Source: Bacillota bacterium | Lineage (GTDB): Bacteria; Bacillota; Clostridia; Acetivibrionales; DTU013 | Direction of reading: 5' to 3' | Assembly (NCBI GenBank): GCA_023411575.1 | Contig: JAEYOP010000030.1 | Location: 124,001 to 188,000, forward strand | Length of the DNA: 64,000 nucleotides | Shown: positions 17,012 through 25,802 of the stretch, piece by piece | Numbering within the stretch: the first letter of the stretch is position 1 | Layout of the letters: the number at the start of each line of letters is the position of its first letter | Notes under the pieces: generated by a model | Databases searched by the model: none | Told to the model about the DNA's origin: nothing | Seen by the model: the letters and a program-made list of their open reading frames with translations, nothing else | Translations under genes and position numbers: made by a program

Positions 17012-17776
17012 ATGAAAGTGAAAAGGATACTCAAGGCTGCGTTTACCAAAAGAAATCTTGCCCTGCTGGCGGTTGTTGCGATTGTGTCCTATTGGACGGA
17101 GTACCTTCCTTTCGCTCTTGTTGGCGCGGCGGGGTACCTTTTCTTTGTTCTGCAGACGCTGAAAAGTATACCGCGGGATGGAAGCGAAACCTCGGAGGAA
17201 AAGCTTGAAAGCCTGCTCGAGCTGGACAGCCGGTGCGACGAACTGTACCGGGAAGTCCGGGGCGAGCTGGACAGACCGTCTCAAAAAAAGGTGGAAGACA
17301 TCCTGCAGGACAAGAACGAATTGATGGAATTGTTCCGGAACCACCAGGAGAATTATGTGGGGCAGAGGGTGACCGAGCAGGCGTTGAAGCTGGTTATGGC
17401 GTATACATATCTTGCCGTGCAGTATAATCAAAAGAGGGATGCGGTGGTTTCCGGGAATGCCGGCGAAATCATTGACGATATCAATTCCAATGTCCGAAAG
17501 ATGAATTCCTTGAAGGACCCCCAGGCGATCGAAGACATGAAGCGTGCCATTGAGATGGAAAAGAAGGTCCTCGACCGGATCGAGGAGGACGAACGGGAGC
17601 TGGAAAAGATGGCGGCAAGGCTCGCCTATATCGAGAGCACCATGAAGACCTTCAAGCATCAGCTTCAGTACAGCGAGAATACAGCGGATACCTCCGCGGA
17701 GATAGACAGTATCATCAATGAAGCCGCAGCACTGGACCAGGCCTTGAATGAGCGGAGGGACCGGCTGAAGCTTTAG
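17012..17776 (+). CDS. Membrane protein with long coiled coil, unknown function
   Basis: 254 residues: a short basic N-terminus, two close hydrophobic segments (about 15-45), then a long, almost entirely helical, charged region (55-254) with heptad-like patterns, for example QAIEDMKRAIEMEKKVLDRIEEDERELEKM broken into several helices. No catalytic motif is seen. It lies 80 bp after the solute-binding/OmpA fusion on the same strand without an obvious promoter, so the two are probably one operon working at the envelope. Start ATG follows GGGAGAGG. Confidence 0.72.
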   Translation: MKVKRILKAAFTKRNLALLAVVAIVSYWTEYLPFALVGAAGYLFFVLQTLKSIPRDGSETSEEKLESLLELDSRCDELYREVRGELDRPSQKKVEDILQDKNELMELFRNHQENYVGQRVTEQALKLVMAYTYLAVQYNQKRDAVVSGNAGEIIDDINSNVRKMNSLKDPQAIEDMKRAIEMEKKVLDRIEEDERELEKMAARLAYIESTMKTFKHQLQYSENTADTSAEIDSIINEAAALDQALNERRDRLKL

Positions 17777-17804
17777 GAAGCTTGAACAAGCGATTCGAGA
17801 GCCA

Positions 17805-17833
17805 TTGACATTTACAGGCAAGAGTGCTATTGT
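17805..17833 (+). promoter_or_regulatory. Promoter of the LacI-family gene
   Basis: Perfect TTGACA (17805-17810), a 17-bp spacer and TATTGT (17828-17833) with TG one base upstream (extended -10). The operator at 17842-17857 falls on the start of transcription. Confidence 0.7.
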
Positions 17834-17841
17834 AATAATTG

Positions 17842-17857
17842 GTTTATACGTATAAAC
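17842..17857. promoter_or_regulatory. LacI-family operator, autoregulatory
   Basis: GTTTATACGTATAAAC, a perfect 16-bp CG-centred palindrome right after the -10 box and 19 bp before the LacI start. The same core TTATACGTATAA recurs before the ABC exporter genes at 18986-18997. Confidence 0.75.
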
Positions 17858-17875
17858 GACAGAAAGATCAGGGAC

Positions 17876-18883
17876 ATGAATAAAAAGAAAAGCATTTCGA
17901 GCCGGGATGTGGCCCGGGAAGCCGGCGTATCCCAGGCGACCGTTTCCTATATTCTGAACGACGTGAAAAATGTCCGCATCAAGCCTGAAACCCGTGCGGC
18001 GGTACTGGAGGCTGTAAAAAAGCTCAACTACCATCCCGATGAGATCGCCAGGGGAATGAAGCTCCGAAAGCCCATGTCCATCGGGGTCGTGACGGACCGG
18101 AACGTCACCAACTTCTATTTTATGAAAACCCTCGAGGGAATCCGCGACGGCACGCAGAAAAGCGATTATTCCGTGACCCTGCTGTTCAATAAGCCGGAGG
18201 AAACCGCCGAGGCCGATTATATCCGCTACTACAATTCCAACCGGCTGGGCGGGATCATTTTTGCCTTTGCCTCGTTAAGCGATGAAATGGTGGATTACCT
18301 GAACGCCAACGGCATCCCCTTCGTCAAGGTGGATCCGCTGCAGTCGCCCCTGGACATGTACCAGGTCTGCACGGACCATTTGGCCCACATCCCGTCGGTG
18401 ATCGGGCATTTCCTTTCCAAAGGAATCCGGCGGATCGGGTATGCGGGTCCGTCCCCTTCGAAGACCTCGGACGGCAGGCTCGACGCCTTCAAGGACGCCA
18501 TGGCCGGCGCCGGTCTGAAAATCGAAGAGGGGGCCATTGAAACCAGCCCTTTCGTTGATGAAGAAATATCGGCCGCGGTGCGGAAGCTCCTTGCGCCGGA
18601 AAAGCGCCCCGACGCCATCCTGGCCGGGTCGCCCCGTTTCGGCCTCATTTCGCTGCGGTGCGCCCTCAGCATGAATATCCGGGTCCCGGAGCAATTGAAG
18701 ATCGTTGCCCTTGGCTCCTCCAACTTTTTTGAAATCGTATATCCTTCCATGTCGGCCGTGGAGCTTCCTTTGTATGACATGGGCCTGCGTGCGGCGGAAA
18801 TGCTTTCCGAGCGGATGAAGGGGAATGAGGTCCAGAAGTCCATTGTACTGCCGTCGGAGCTTGTGATCCGGGATTCCAGCTGA
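17876..18883 (+). CDS. LacI-family transcriptional regulator
   Basis: 335 residues with the N-terminal LacI helix-turn-helix (SSRDVAREAGVSQATVSYILN, then a hinge helix around YHPDEIARGM) and a periplasmic-binding-like effector domain (about 65-335). It very probably represses itself and the downstream ABC exporter through the shared palindrome TTATACGTATAA. LacI proteins normally sense sugars, so control of an exporter is unusual; the effector is unknown. The ATG at 17876 has only a weak ribosome site (AGGGAC). Confidence 0.92.
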   Translation: MNKKKSISSRDVAREAGVSQATVSYILNDVKNVRIKPETRAAVLEAVKKLNYHPDEIARGMKLRKPMSIGVVTDRNVTNFYFMKTLEGIRDGTQKSDYSVTLLFNKPEETAEADYIRYYNSNRLGGIIFAFASLSDEMVDYLNANGIPFVKVDPLQSPLDMYQVCTDHLAHIPSVIGHFLSKGIRRIGYAGPSPSKTSDGRLDAFKDAMAGAGLKIEEGAIETSPFVDEEISAAVRKLLAPEKRPDAILAGSPRFGLISLRCALSMNIRVPEQLKIVALGSSNFFEIVYPSMSAVELPLYDMGLRAAEMLSERMKGNEVQKSIVLPSELVIRDSS

Positions 18884-18985
18884 TCCTGCGCCGGTCCGAT
18901 CCGGAATGACAGTGAAACCGGGTTTTGGCGGGCGAACAAGCCCTGCTTGCTGCTCGCAAAAGTGCGGGGGATATGGTATATTAAT

Positions 18986-18997
18986 TTATACGTATAA
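18986..18997. promoter_or_regulatory. Second LacI operator, before the ABC exporter genes
   Basis: TTATACGTATAA, a 12-bp perfect palindrome identical to the core of the operator at 17842-17857, 13 bp before the exporter's start codon and just after a TATATT box (18977-18982). Confidence 0.7.
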
Positions 18998-19009
18998 GTG
19001 AGGTTGCAG

Positions 19010-20761
19010 ATGAAAGCCAAACAGATCTTGGTGGGGTTTATAAAAGATCATACTAGTAGTTATATAGCCGGCATATTGATCCTTTTCGGCACCACCTTTC
19101 TTGCCATGCTGATTCCGAAAATGCTCGGGGTGATTACCGACGGCTTGAATACGAAGGGGATGTCCCGAGGAATAATCGTCCAGAATGTGCTTCTCATGCT
19201 TGGTGTGGTGGTTGCGGTATTCCTTCTCAAATTTATCTGGCGGTATTTGCTGATCGGAAACTGCCGGTATCTCGAATGCCATCTCCGGGACCATCTTTTC
19301 CAGCACATGCAGTCGCTTCCCCTCAGCTTCTACAGCAACAGCAAAACCGGCGATCTGGTCGCCTACGCCATAAACGACGTCCAGGCGGTCCGGCTCATAT
19401 TCGGGTTCGGTTCGATCCAGACCCTGGAAGGTTCGATCCTTGCGATCATATCCATCGTTTTCATGGTGCAGACCATCAGCCCCCTGCTGACCGTACTGGC
19501 GTTTGCCCCGATCCCTGTTGCGGTGTACATCATGGTAAAGGTGGGAAAGCACATCCGGGGCAGATTCCGGAAGGTCCAGGAGGCCTTCGCCGCCATTTCG
19601 GAAAAGGTACAGGAAAACATCTCCGGAATCCGGGTGATCAAGGCCTTCGCGCAGGAAAAGGAGGAAGTGGACAATTTCCTGAAATACAGCCAGCGAAGGG
19701 TGGATACCCAAATGGACCTGACCAGGGTTTCGGCGCTTCTCGGCCCCTGTGCGCAGATCTGTTTCGGCATCAGTTTTCTGCTGTTCATCGTTTATGGCAG
19801 CAAGATGGTTATTGACCAAACGATTACACTGGGCGACTATGTGGCGTTCAATTCCTACATATTGGCCATAATGGGACCTGTAACGAACATCAGCCGCATT
19901 ATCGACGTCTGGCAAAGGGGAGGCGCCTCCTATAAAAGGCTTGCGGCGATCTTCGACTCGCCATCGGCGTCCGGCCTGTCATCGGAGGATTGCAGTGTAG
20001 GCGGAATGAAAGGCAGCCTGGAAATCCGAAGCCTGAATTTCACCTATCCGGGCTCAAACAAAAAGGCATTAAGGAACATCAATCTGAAGCTGGAGCAAGG
20101 CAAAACACTGGGGATCATCGGCAAGACGGGAAGCGGAAAAACCACTCTCGTCAACCTGCTGCTCCGGCTGTACGATGTCGGCGACGGCCACATTTTTTTC
20201 GACGGAATCGATATCAACAAGATTCCTGTGGATATGCTGAGGGAATGTATCGGCTGCGTACCGCAGGACAATTTCCTGTTTTCCACTACAATCCGCCGGA
20301 ACATCGAGTTTTTCCGGAGTATTTATTCGGAGGATGAGCTTGAGGAAGCGGCAAGGCTTTCCGGCGTGTATGAGAATATAGCTTCCTTCCCGGACGGCTT
20401 CGACACCATTATCGGCGAGCGGGGAACTACTCTTTCCGGCGGACAGAAGCAAAGGATATCCATTGCAAGGGCGATTATCAAGAATCCTTCGCTCCTGATC
20501 CTGGATGACAGCCTGTCCGCGGTGGATACCAAAACGGAAGAGGAGATCCTTGGCAATATCCGCAGGCTCCTGGAGGAGCGCACCGGGATCATCATATCCC
20601 ACCGGATTTCAACGGTCATGCATGCGGATGAAATCCTCTTTATGACCGGCGGAAAGATTGTGGAAAGGGGAACCCATGAGCAGTTGATGGAACAGAAGGG
20701 ACGCTATTATGAGTTGTATAAGGCACAAAACGAACCCACGCAGGAAGAGGAGGCCGTATGA
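19010..20761 (+). CDS. Heterodimeric ABC exporter subunit with degenerate ATP site (BmrC/YheI-like)
   Basis: 583-residue half-transporter: six membrane helices (about 15-310) followed by an ATPase domain. Walker A is GKTGSGKTT, the signature is LSGGQKQRISIARA, and Walker B is LLILDDSLSAVD, where the catalytic Glu is Asp. A canonical signature plus a Walker B Asp is what BmrC-type halves show, the partner being the converse. The 4-bp overlap with the next gene fixes the pairing. Substrates are likely drugs or lipophilic compounds. The ATG at 19010 follows GTGAGGT; expression is probably LacI-controlled. Confidence 0.9.
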   Translation: MKAKQILVGFIKDHTSSYIAGILILFGTTFLAMLIPKMLGVITDGLNTKGMSRGIIVQNVLLMLGVVVAVFLLKFIWRYLLIGNCRYLECHLRDHLFQHMQSLPLSFYSNSKTGDLVAYAINDVQAVRLIFGFGSIQTLEGSILAIISIVFMVQTISPLLTVLAFAPIPVAVYIMVKVGKHIRGRFRKVQEAFAAISEKVQENISGIRVIKAFAQEKEEVDNFLKYSQRRVDTQMDLTRVSALLGPCAQICFGISFLLFIVYGSKMVIDQTITLGDYVAFNSYILAIMGPVTNISRIIDVWQRGGASYKRLAAIFDSPSASGLSSEDCSVGGMKGSLEIRSLNFTYPGSNKKALRNINLKLEQGKTLGIIGKTGSGKTTLVNLLLRLYDVGDGHIFFDGIDINKIPVDMLRECIGCVPQDNFLFSTTIRRNIEFFRSIYSEDELEEAARLSGVYENIASFPDGFDTIIGERGTTLSGGQKQRISIARAIIKNPSLLILDDSLSAVDTKTEEEILGNIRRLLEERTGIIISHRISTVMHADEILFMTGGKIVERGTHEQLMEQKGRYYELYKAQNEPTQEEEAV

Positions 20762-22635
20762 GCGGAAATAGCAGGCCGAACGGCAAAGCGGCCGGAGATA
20801 AAGGGAGCGCAGACAAAAGAGCGGGAGACAAAGGAGCCGCAGACAAAAGGGCCGGAAATGTGACCCGGGACGAGTTTACAATCGAAAAGAAAAAATTTCA
20901 GTTTTTCAGGCTGATGGCTTACTTCAAGCCATACCTGCCGACGGTTTTCATCAGTCTTGTGCTGGCTCTTCTGGTAAACGGGGCGGTATTGATCAAACCC
21001 TATATTATCAAGCACGTAATCGACGATTACATCGTAAAGGGCGATTATGACTTCGAAGCGATTCTTTTGATGGGCATCTATTATTTCCTTGCCGTGATAT
21101 TGGGCTCCGGCTGCGGCTACCTCCAGACAAACCTTTTGACGCTGGTGGGGCAGAAAATCATGTATACCATCCGAAACCGCCTGTTTGAGCATATCCAGAA
21201 TATGTCCATGACCTTCTTTGACAAAAATTCCTCCGGCAGGATTCTGACCAGGGTCACAAATGATGTGGAAGCGTTAAATGAACTGTTTTCGGGAGTCCTG
21301 GTGGATATCTTCAAAAATATTATTATGATCCTGGGGATCGTTGTCGTAATGTTTGCGCTTGACGTGCAGATGGCCATGGTGAGTATCGGATGCGTGCCGG
21401 TGATTGTGGGCGTCATGGTGATCTACCGTTTTGCCGCCAGAAAGAATTTCATCAAGATGAAGGGAATGCTGGCAAAGATCAACGGCTTTCTGGCCGAGAA
21501 CATATCCGGTATGAAGCTGGTGCAGGTTTTTCACCGCGAAAAGGAGAAGTATGACGAGTTGATCGAGCTGGACGGCCAGTATTTTAAATGCAGTTTGAGG
21601 GAGGTCATACTGAACAGCTTCAGCCGGCCTGTAGTCGACATCATCAACAATATCACCATTGCGGCCGTTATTTTGTTCTGCATGGGGAGAATCCTGAACG
21701 GGAGCCTGGAGATCGGCGTGCTGTTTGCTTTTATCACCTACATCAAGCAGTTTTTCGACCCCATCAGCGACCTGTCGGAAAAATATACGACCATCCAGTC
21801 CGCCGCCATCTCCTCCGAAAGAGTCTTCGAAATCCTGGATACGGTCGATGTGCAGGAGGATATGGATGAAGGCGTTCCTGCCGGCAGACTCAAAGGCGAG
21901 ATTGAGTTCAGGAATGTATGGTTCGCTTACAATGACGAGGAGTGGGTGCTCAAGGATGTCAGCTTTACCATAAAGCCGGGGGAGGTCACTGCTTTCGTAG
22001 GGGCCACCGGTTCGGGCAAATCGACGATCATAAGCCTGATGGCGCGTTTCTATGACATACAAAAAGGCCAGATCCGGATCGACGGGGTGGATATCCGGGA
22101 CTATAATCTCAAGGAGCTCAGAAGGCAAATATCCGTGGTGCTCCAGGATGTATTCCTGTTTGCCGGGGATATCCGGTCCAACATCCGCCTGAACAATAAA
22201 GGCATCACCGACGGGGATATTGAGTATGCGGCTCAGTATGTCAAGGCCGACGGCTTTATAGAATCCCTGCCGCAAAAATACGGCGAGGAGGTCAAAGAGC
22301 GGGGCTGCACCTTCTCGGCGGGCCAGAAACAGCTGATATCCTTTGCCCGTGCGGTTGCCTTCAGCCCTTCCATTCTGGTACTGGACGAGGCGACCGCGAG
22401 CATCGACACCGAGACGGAAATGGCCATACAGGAGGCCATGACGAAGATCTCACGGGGCAGGACCTCCATCATCATAGCCCACAGGCTCTCCACCATAAGA
22501 AATGCGGACAAGATCATGGTGATCCATAAAGGCCGGCTCAGGGAAAGCGGAGACCACAACGAGCTCATGCAGTTGGGCGGCATATACAGCAGGCTTTACA
22601 GGCTCCAGATGGAGAAAACGGCGGCAACGGCTTGA
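20758..22635 (+). CDS. Heterodimeric ABC exporter subunit with canonical ATP site (BmrD/YheH-like)
   Basis: 625-residue half-transporter with six membrane helices (about 55-350) and an ATPase domain: Walker A GATGSGKST, a degenerate signature FSAGQKQLISFARA, and Walker B ILVLDEATASID with the catalytic Glu. It completes the asymmetric pair with the preceding gene, whose last four bases overlap its start. The first 40 residues are an unusual charged, repetitive tail (GDKGSADKRAGDKGAADKRAG) encoded by an imperfect tandem DNA repeat and absent from typical members; it is probably cytosolic and disordered. Confidence 0.9.
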   Translation: MSGNSRPNGKAAGDKGSADKRAGDKGAADKRAGNVTRDEFTIEKKKFQFFRLMAYFKPYLPTVFISLVLALLVNGAVLIKPYIIKHVIDDYIVKGDYDFEAILLMGIYYFLAVILGSGCGYLQTNLLTLVGQKIMYTIRNRLFEHIQNMSMTFFDKNSSGRILTRVTNDVEALNELFSGVLVDIFKNIIMILGIVVVMFALDVQMAMVSIGCVPVIVGVMVIYRFAARKNFIKMKGMLAKINGFLAENISGMKLVQVFHREKEKYDELIELDGQYFKCSLREVILNSFSRPVVDIINNITIAAVILFCMGRILNGSLEIGVLFAFITYIKQFFDPISDLSEKYTTIQSAAISSERVFEILDTVDVQEDMDEGVPAGRLKGEIEFRNVWFAYNDEEWVLKDVSFTIKPGEVTAFVGATGSGKSTIISLMARFYDIQKGQIRIDGVDIRDYNLKELRRQISVVLQDVFLFAGDIRSNIRLNNKGITDGDIEYAAQYVKADGFIESLPQKYGEEVKERGCTFSAGQKQLISFARAVAFSPSILVLDEATASIDTETEMAIQEAMTKISRGRTSIIIAHRLSTIRNADKIMVIHKGRLRESGDHNELMQLGGIYSRLYRLQMEKTAATA

Positions 22636-22755
22636 CAGCCGACGATGGGGCATGGAGCAAGTATGGAACAAGCTGTAGGGTGAAAACAGCAGTTACAGCA
22701 TGAAAGCAACAGTTGTGAGATGAAACGGCGGCAAACTGCCTGATGGGGTTATAGC

Positions 22756-22786
22756 GGAGTAGCGCCTATTGATACTGCGCTACTCC
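22756..22786. terminator. Hairpin between convergent genes
   Basis: GGAGTAGCGC and GCGCTACTCC form a perfect ten-base stem with an 11-nt loop, overlapping the stop region of the GerMN gene. No T tract follows on either strand, so termination is likely but not certain. Confidence 0.5.
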
Positions 22787-23902
22787 TAAGGTATTCACAT
22801 TGAAGGCTTCGCCTTCCTTCATCAGAACATGACCGGATTCATAAGGCTTGCCGTCTATGGTGATGATAACCTTGCCTTTCATGTAGTAGTCGCCGAATGT
22901 GTTGACAATGCTTTCAAGCAGCATGCTTTCAAGGGAGGTGCCCGCATTCATTTCCTTGATGAAATCGGAAGACAGGTCTACGGTAACTGCGCCTTTCTCT
23001 TCATCCACCTGGATTCCAAGTATTTGCGTATTTTTGGTAAGCGTTTTGGTCAATCCACCGTCTTCCGGGATGGTTTTCAGCTCTTTCTGGAATTTCCACT
23101 TCATCTCTTCGTTTGTCTTGATCTCGATCTCCCGTTCCATATAGACGATCCGGTCTTTCTCAAACTGGGGGTAATAGCAATTGATCGAGCGTCCATAGGA
23201 AACGTTGCTTTCGACCTTTTCCAGTTCACTGGTTACGGACATGGAAGCATCGCCGGAGGTATACACGGATTTGACCAATCCGATCCCCTTAACGTAATAT
23301 TCCGTATCCGTTGAGTCCTTTTCCTTCGTAGTTACCTCAACAGCGGTGTACTTGCCGGAAGGGGTATCCACCTGGGCGTTGACGGAGGTAATGCTCCTGG
23401 GCGAACCGTCTTTTGCGGTCCAGGCGGTTCCTACGGCAATAGGCTCCATCAGCAGAATGTCCTCGCCGTCGGACAGGGAAGTGAAATCATATTTGTAATA
23501 GACTTCCCCCTTGCTGTAGGTCAGAGCAAGCTTTCCATCCCGGATGGAATACACCAGCACGGCCTCCGTACCGCCGTTGTTTTTCCGGATCTGCGTCTTG
23601 TCGCCTCTGATGTAATCCACATAGGTTTCATAAGCAGCATACTCATTTCCTGTTCCTTTATATACCATGTTCGTGTCTGCAGTAAACGGGAAGTAGTTGG
23701 CTACCGTTTCAGCAGACGCCTCCGGCGTAGTGGAGCCGGTCTGTCCGTTTGCGTTTCCAGCCGTGTCGTTTGAAGCGCTGCCAGCCTGCAGAGTATTTTC
23801 ATTTGTCCCGTCCGATGTGGTATCCTGCCTTGCCAGCTCGCTCAAACTGCAAGCCGATAAAAGCATGGCCAAAAGGACGGCAATTAAAAGAATCTTCTTC
23901 AT
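22766..23902 (-). CDS. GerMN-domain lipoprotein
   Basis: 378 residues. The signal peptide ends in a lipobox, MLLSAC, and a Thr/Asn/Gly-rich linker of about 50 residues follows. The middle part (about 70-240) is beta-rich and unassigned; the C-terminal part (about 250-370) is a GerMN domain (INCYYPQFEKDRI, then AVTVDLSSDF and SIVNTFGDY), as found in the spore protein GerM and in cell-envelope lipoproteins. It should lie on the outer face of the membrane and may take part in envelope or sporulation events. The ATG at 23902 follows GGGAGG; an upstream in-frame start at 23944 would spoil the signal peptide. Confidence 0.85.
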   Translation of the reverse strand: MKKILLIAVLLAMLLSACSLSELARQDTTSDGTNENTLQAGSASNDTAGNANGQTGSTTPEASAETVANYFPFTADTNMVYKGTGNEYAAYETYVDYIRGDKTQIRKNNGGTEAVLVYSIRDGKLALTYSKGEVYYKYDFTSLSDGEDILLMEPIAVGTAWTAKDGSPRSITSVNAQVDTPSGKYTAVEVTTKEKDSTDTEYYVKGIGLVKSVYTSGDASMSVTSELEKVESNVSYGRSINCYYPQFEKDRIVYMEREIEIKTNEEMKWKFQKELKTIPEDGGLTKTLTKNTQILGIQVDEEKGAVTVDLSSDFIKEMNAGTSLESMLLESIVNTFGDYYMKGKVIITIDGKPYESGHVLMKEGEAFNVNTLGVAQYQ

Positions 23903-23976
23903 AACAAAGCCTCCCGGAGTGATCAATATAGGTTTTCGACGCATTTCCCGAAGGTTTGTTCCGCCGGGGGCCGATA

Positions 23977-24723
23977 TCAGGCATGGGAATACACAAACAA
24001 TTTTTTCAAGTTGACCTCCAGACCTTCAAAAGTAAAGGAAGCCGCTGTTTCGCCCTCTTTGAAGGTTTTGCTTTTCAGCACGTCGCTGTTCTCGAACAGG
24101 AAAACGGTTATTTCCCGGTTAAACGGGTTTACGATCCAGTATTCCCGCACGCCGGTGGACATATACAAATCCAGCTTTTTGACGGAGTCCTTTCCGCGGG
24201 TGCTTTCCGACAGAATCTCGATCAGGAGGGTCGGCACCCCCATGTAGTAATCCCTCTCGTTCAGGTTTTCTTCCAGATCGCATATTACCATGAGGTCAGG
24301 CTGAACAAGGTTTTTGTCCTCCGGGAATCTTTTCAGGGTAATATCGAAGGGCGCCAGCATGGGCTTGCACGGTTTGCCCCCGAACCAGTTATAGAACTGG
24401 TTGTGGAGATCACCGAGGATCTGCTGGTGTACGGCTCTTGGAGACGCCAGCATGTAAATCTCCCCATCGATATACTCGAACCGGTCCTCGCTGTTTTCAG
24501 TCAATTCAAGGAACTCTTCATAGGTAGCCTTTTTGGGATACTGCGCGTACAGTACTGCCTTCTCCCGCAGATAAGAATCATGGAACGCGGAGGAATCCTC
24601 TTCGTCGTATGCGGTGAGTTTCGCAACCTTTCTGCCGTTGCTGGTGACCACGATTTCTTCTCTTGCTGCAGCTCTGAGATACTTTCCCAGGTTGTTTTTC
24701 AGATCGGTGGCGTTGACAAGCAT
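23977..24723 (-). CDS. Phd/YefM antitoxin domain fused to an Uma2 nuclease domain
   Basis: 248 residues. Positions 1-40 (VNATDLKNNLGKYLRAAARE, then VTSNGRKVAKLTAY) are a Phd/YefM antitoxin-type DNA-binding fold. From about 65 to the end is an Uma2 (DUF820) domain of the PD-(D/E)xK nuclease superfamily: EYIDGEIYMLASP, VQPDLMVICD with the catalytic Asp, LIEILSEST with the Glu, and KLDLYMSTGVREYWIV. Uma2 proteins are common in cyanobacteria and some anaerobes but their role is not established. Joining an antitoxin module to a nuclease module in one chain is unusual. ATG at 24723 follows AAAGGAGAAGG. Confidence 0.85.
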   Translation of the reverse strand: MLVNATDLKNNLGKYLRAAAREEIVVTSNGRKVAKLTAYDEEDSSAFHDSYLREKAVLYAQYPKKATYEEFLELTENSEDRFEYIDGEIYMLASPRAVHQQILGDLHNQFYNWFGGKPCKPMLAPFDITLKRFPEDKNLVQPDLMVICDLEENLNERDYYMGVPTLLIEILSESTRGKDSVKKLDLYMSTGVREYWIVNPFNREITVFLFENSDVLKSKTFKEGETAASFTFEGLEVNLKKLFVYSHA

Positions 24724-24794
24724 TTCCCTTCTCCTTTGGCTGGCCATTTTAGCTAAAGTAGCTAATTTGATCATACCCTGTTCCGGCGGAAATG

Positions 24795-25802
24795 TCAAAA
24801 TATTTCCTGCTGCCCCATCTCGTAAATTTTTTGAAGGGTATCCAGATACAGTGTTTTTTCTTCGGGCGTCCTGGCAAATTTATACCACTCTATAAGCCTG
24901 TACCCGAACATAACAAGGATTAGCTCCCGGATACAATGGTCCGATATATGGGATACATCCGCATATTCTGAAAAACCCTTATAATATGCCGGAACACATT
25001 TATTGTAGTATTTAACCATGTGGTCAACATCCGCCTCGTCCGCGATCAGGCTCGCAATATCTTCGCCCAAATAGCCCCATCCGGTGGTATCCCAGTCGAT
25101 GAGCACGATTTTACTGTCCGAATAGAATAGGTTTGTTATCCAGAAATCTCTGTGGCACAACACTATGGGCAATCTTTCAATACGGCCCCATATTTCGTCT
25201 GAGTGCTCGTCAATATCAATGAGCATTCCGCACAGGTGCCTCGGGATTCCGCAGTCATCGGAGCGTATGTATTCATATACCTCGTTCCATGACCTATAAC
25301 GCAGATAGTGATTTTTTATGAAGTCAACCTTGCTAAGATTGGAGAGGCTCTGCAATAGGGGTGGCTGCCCGGCATATATCCTGCCTTGAAACCGCCCTAA
25401 TTCTTCAGCTGCGCGCTCATACATTTCGCCGGCCAGATTCAAGCCCGATATGCCGTCAATGTATTCCAGCCATAATTGCGTTTCATCCTTATTCAGCTCC
25501 GCATGGTAGCACACTGGCCGGCGGAAGGAAGGAGAGAAGGCCGCGCCCAGATCCGACGCGTAAAGATCATATTCCCTGCGCCATGAATCGGGATCGCCAT
25601 ATCGTTCCCACCTTTTTTGTATCTTCAAGACGACTTTATAAGGCAGTTTTTCGCCGTCAACGGTTTCGGCCATACCCGTGACAAGCCGCACATCACCCAA
25701 AGTTCCGCCATGTAATTGTTCTGTTTGGAAGTCGGCATGAAGGATGCTTCTGTCGAGCATTTTGCCTAAAACGCGCGTCAAAGTTCCGAGCCCTATATTC
25801 AT
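24795..25802 (-). CDS. Aminoglycoside-phosphotransferase-fold kinase
   Basis: 335 residues of the APH/choline-kinase fold. The N-lobe has a lysine-bearing strand (YKVVLKIQKR); the C-lobe has the catalytic loop LCHRDFWITNLFY (HxDxxxxN type) and the metal-binding IDWDTTGWG. It would phosphorylate a small hydroxylated molecule; antibiotic resistance is possible but many such proteins act on sugars or choline-like metabolites. It overlaps the end of rsgA by 4 bp (start 25802), so the two are co-translated. Its C-terminal helices are typical. Confidence 0.85.
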   Translation of the reverse strand: MNIGLGTLTRVLGKMLDRSILHADFQTEQLHGGTLGDVRLVTGMAETVDGEKLPYKVVLKIQKRWERYGDPDSWRREYDLYASDLGAAFSPSFRRPVCYHAELNKDETQLWLEYIDGISGLNLAGEMYERAAEELGRFQGRIYAGQPPLLQSLSNLSKVDFIKNHYLRYRSWNEVYEYIRSDDCGIPRHLCGMLIDIDEHSDEIWGRIERLPIVLCHRDFWITNLFYSDSKIVLIDWDTTGWGYLGEDIASLIADEADVDHMVKYYNKCVPAYYKGFSEYADVSHISDHCIRELILVMFGYRLIEWYKFARTPEEKTLYLDTLQKIYEMGQQEIF

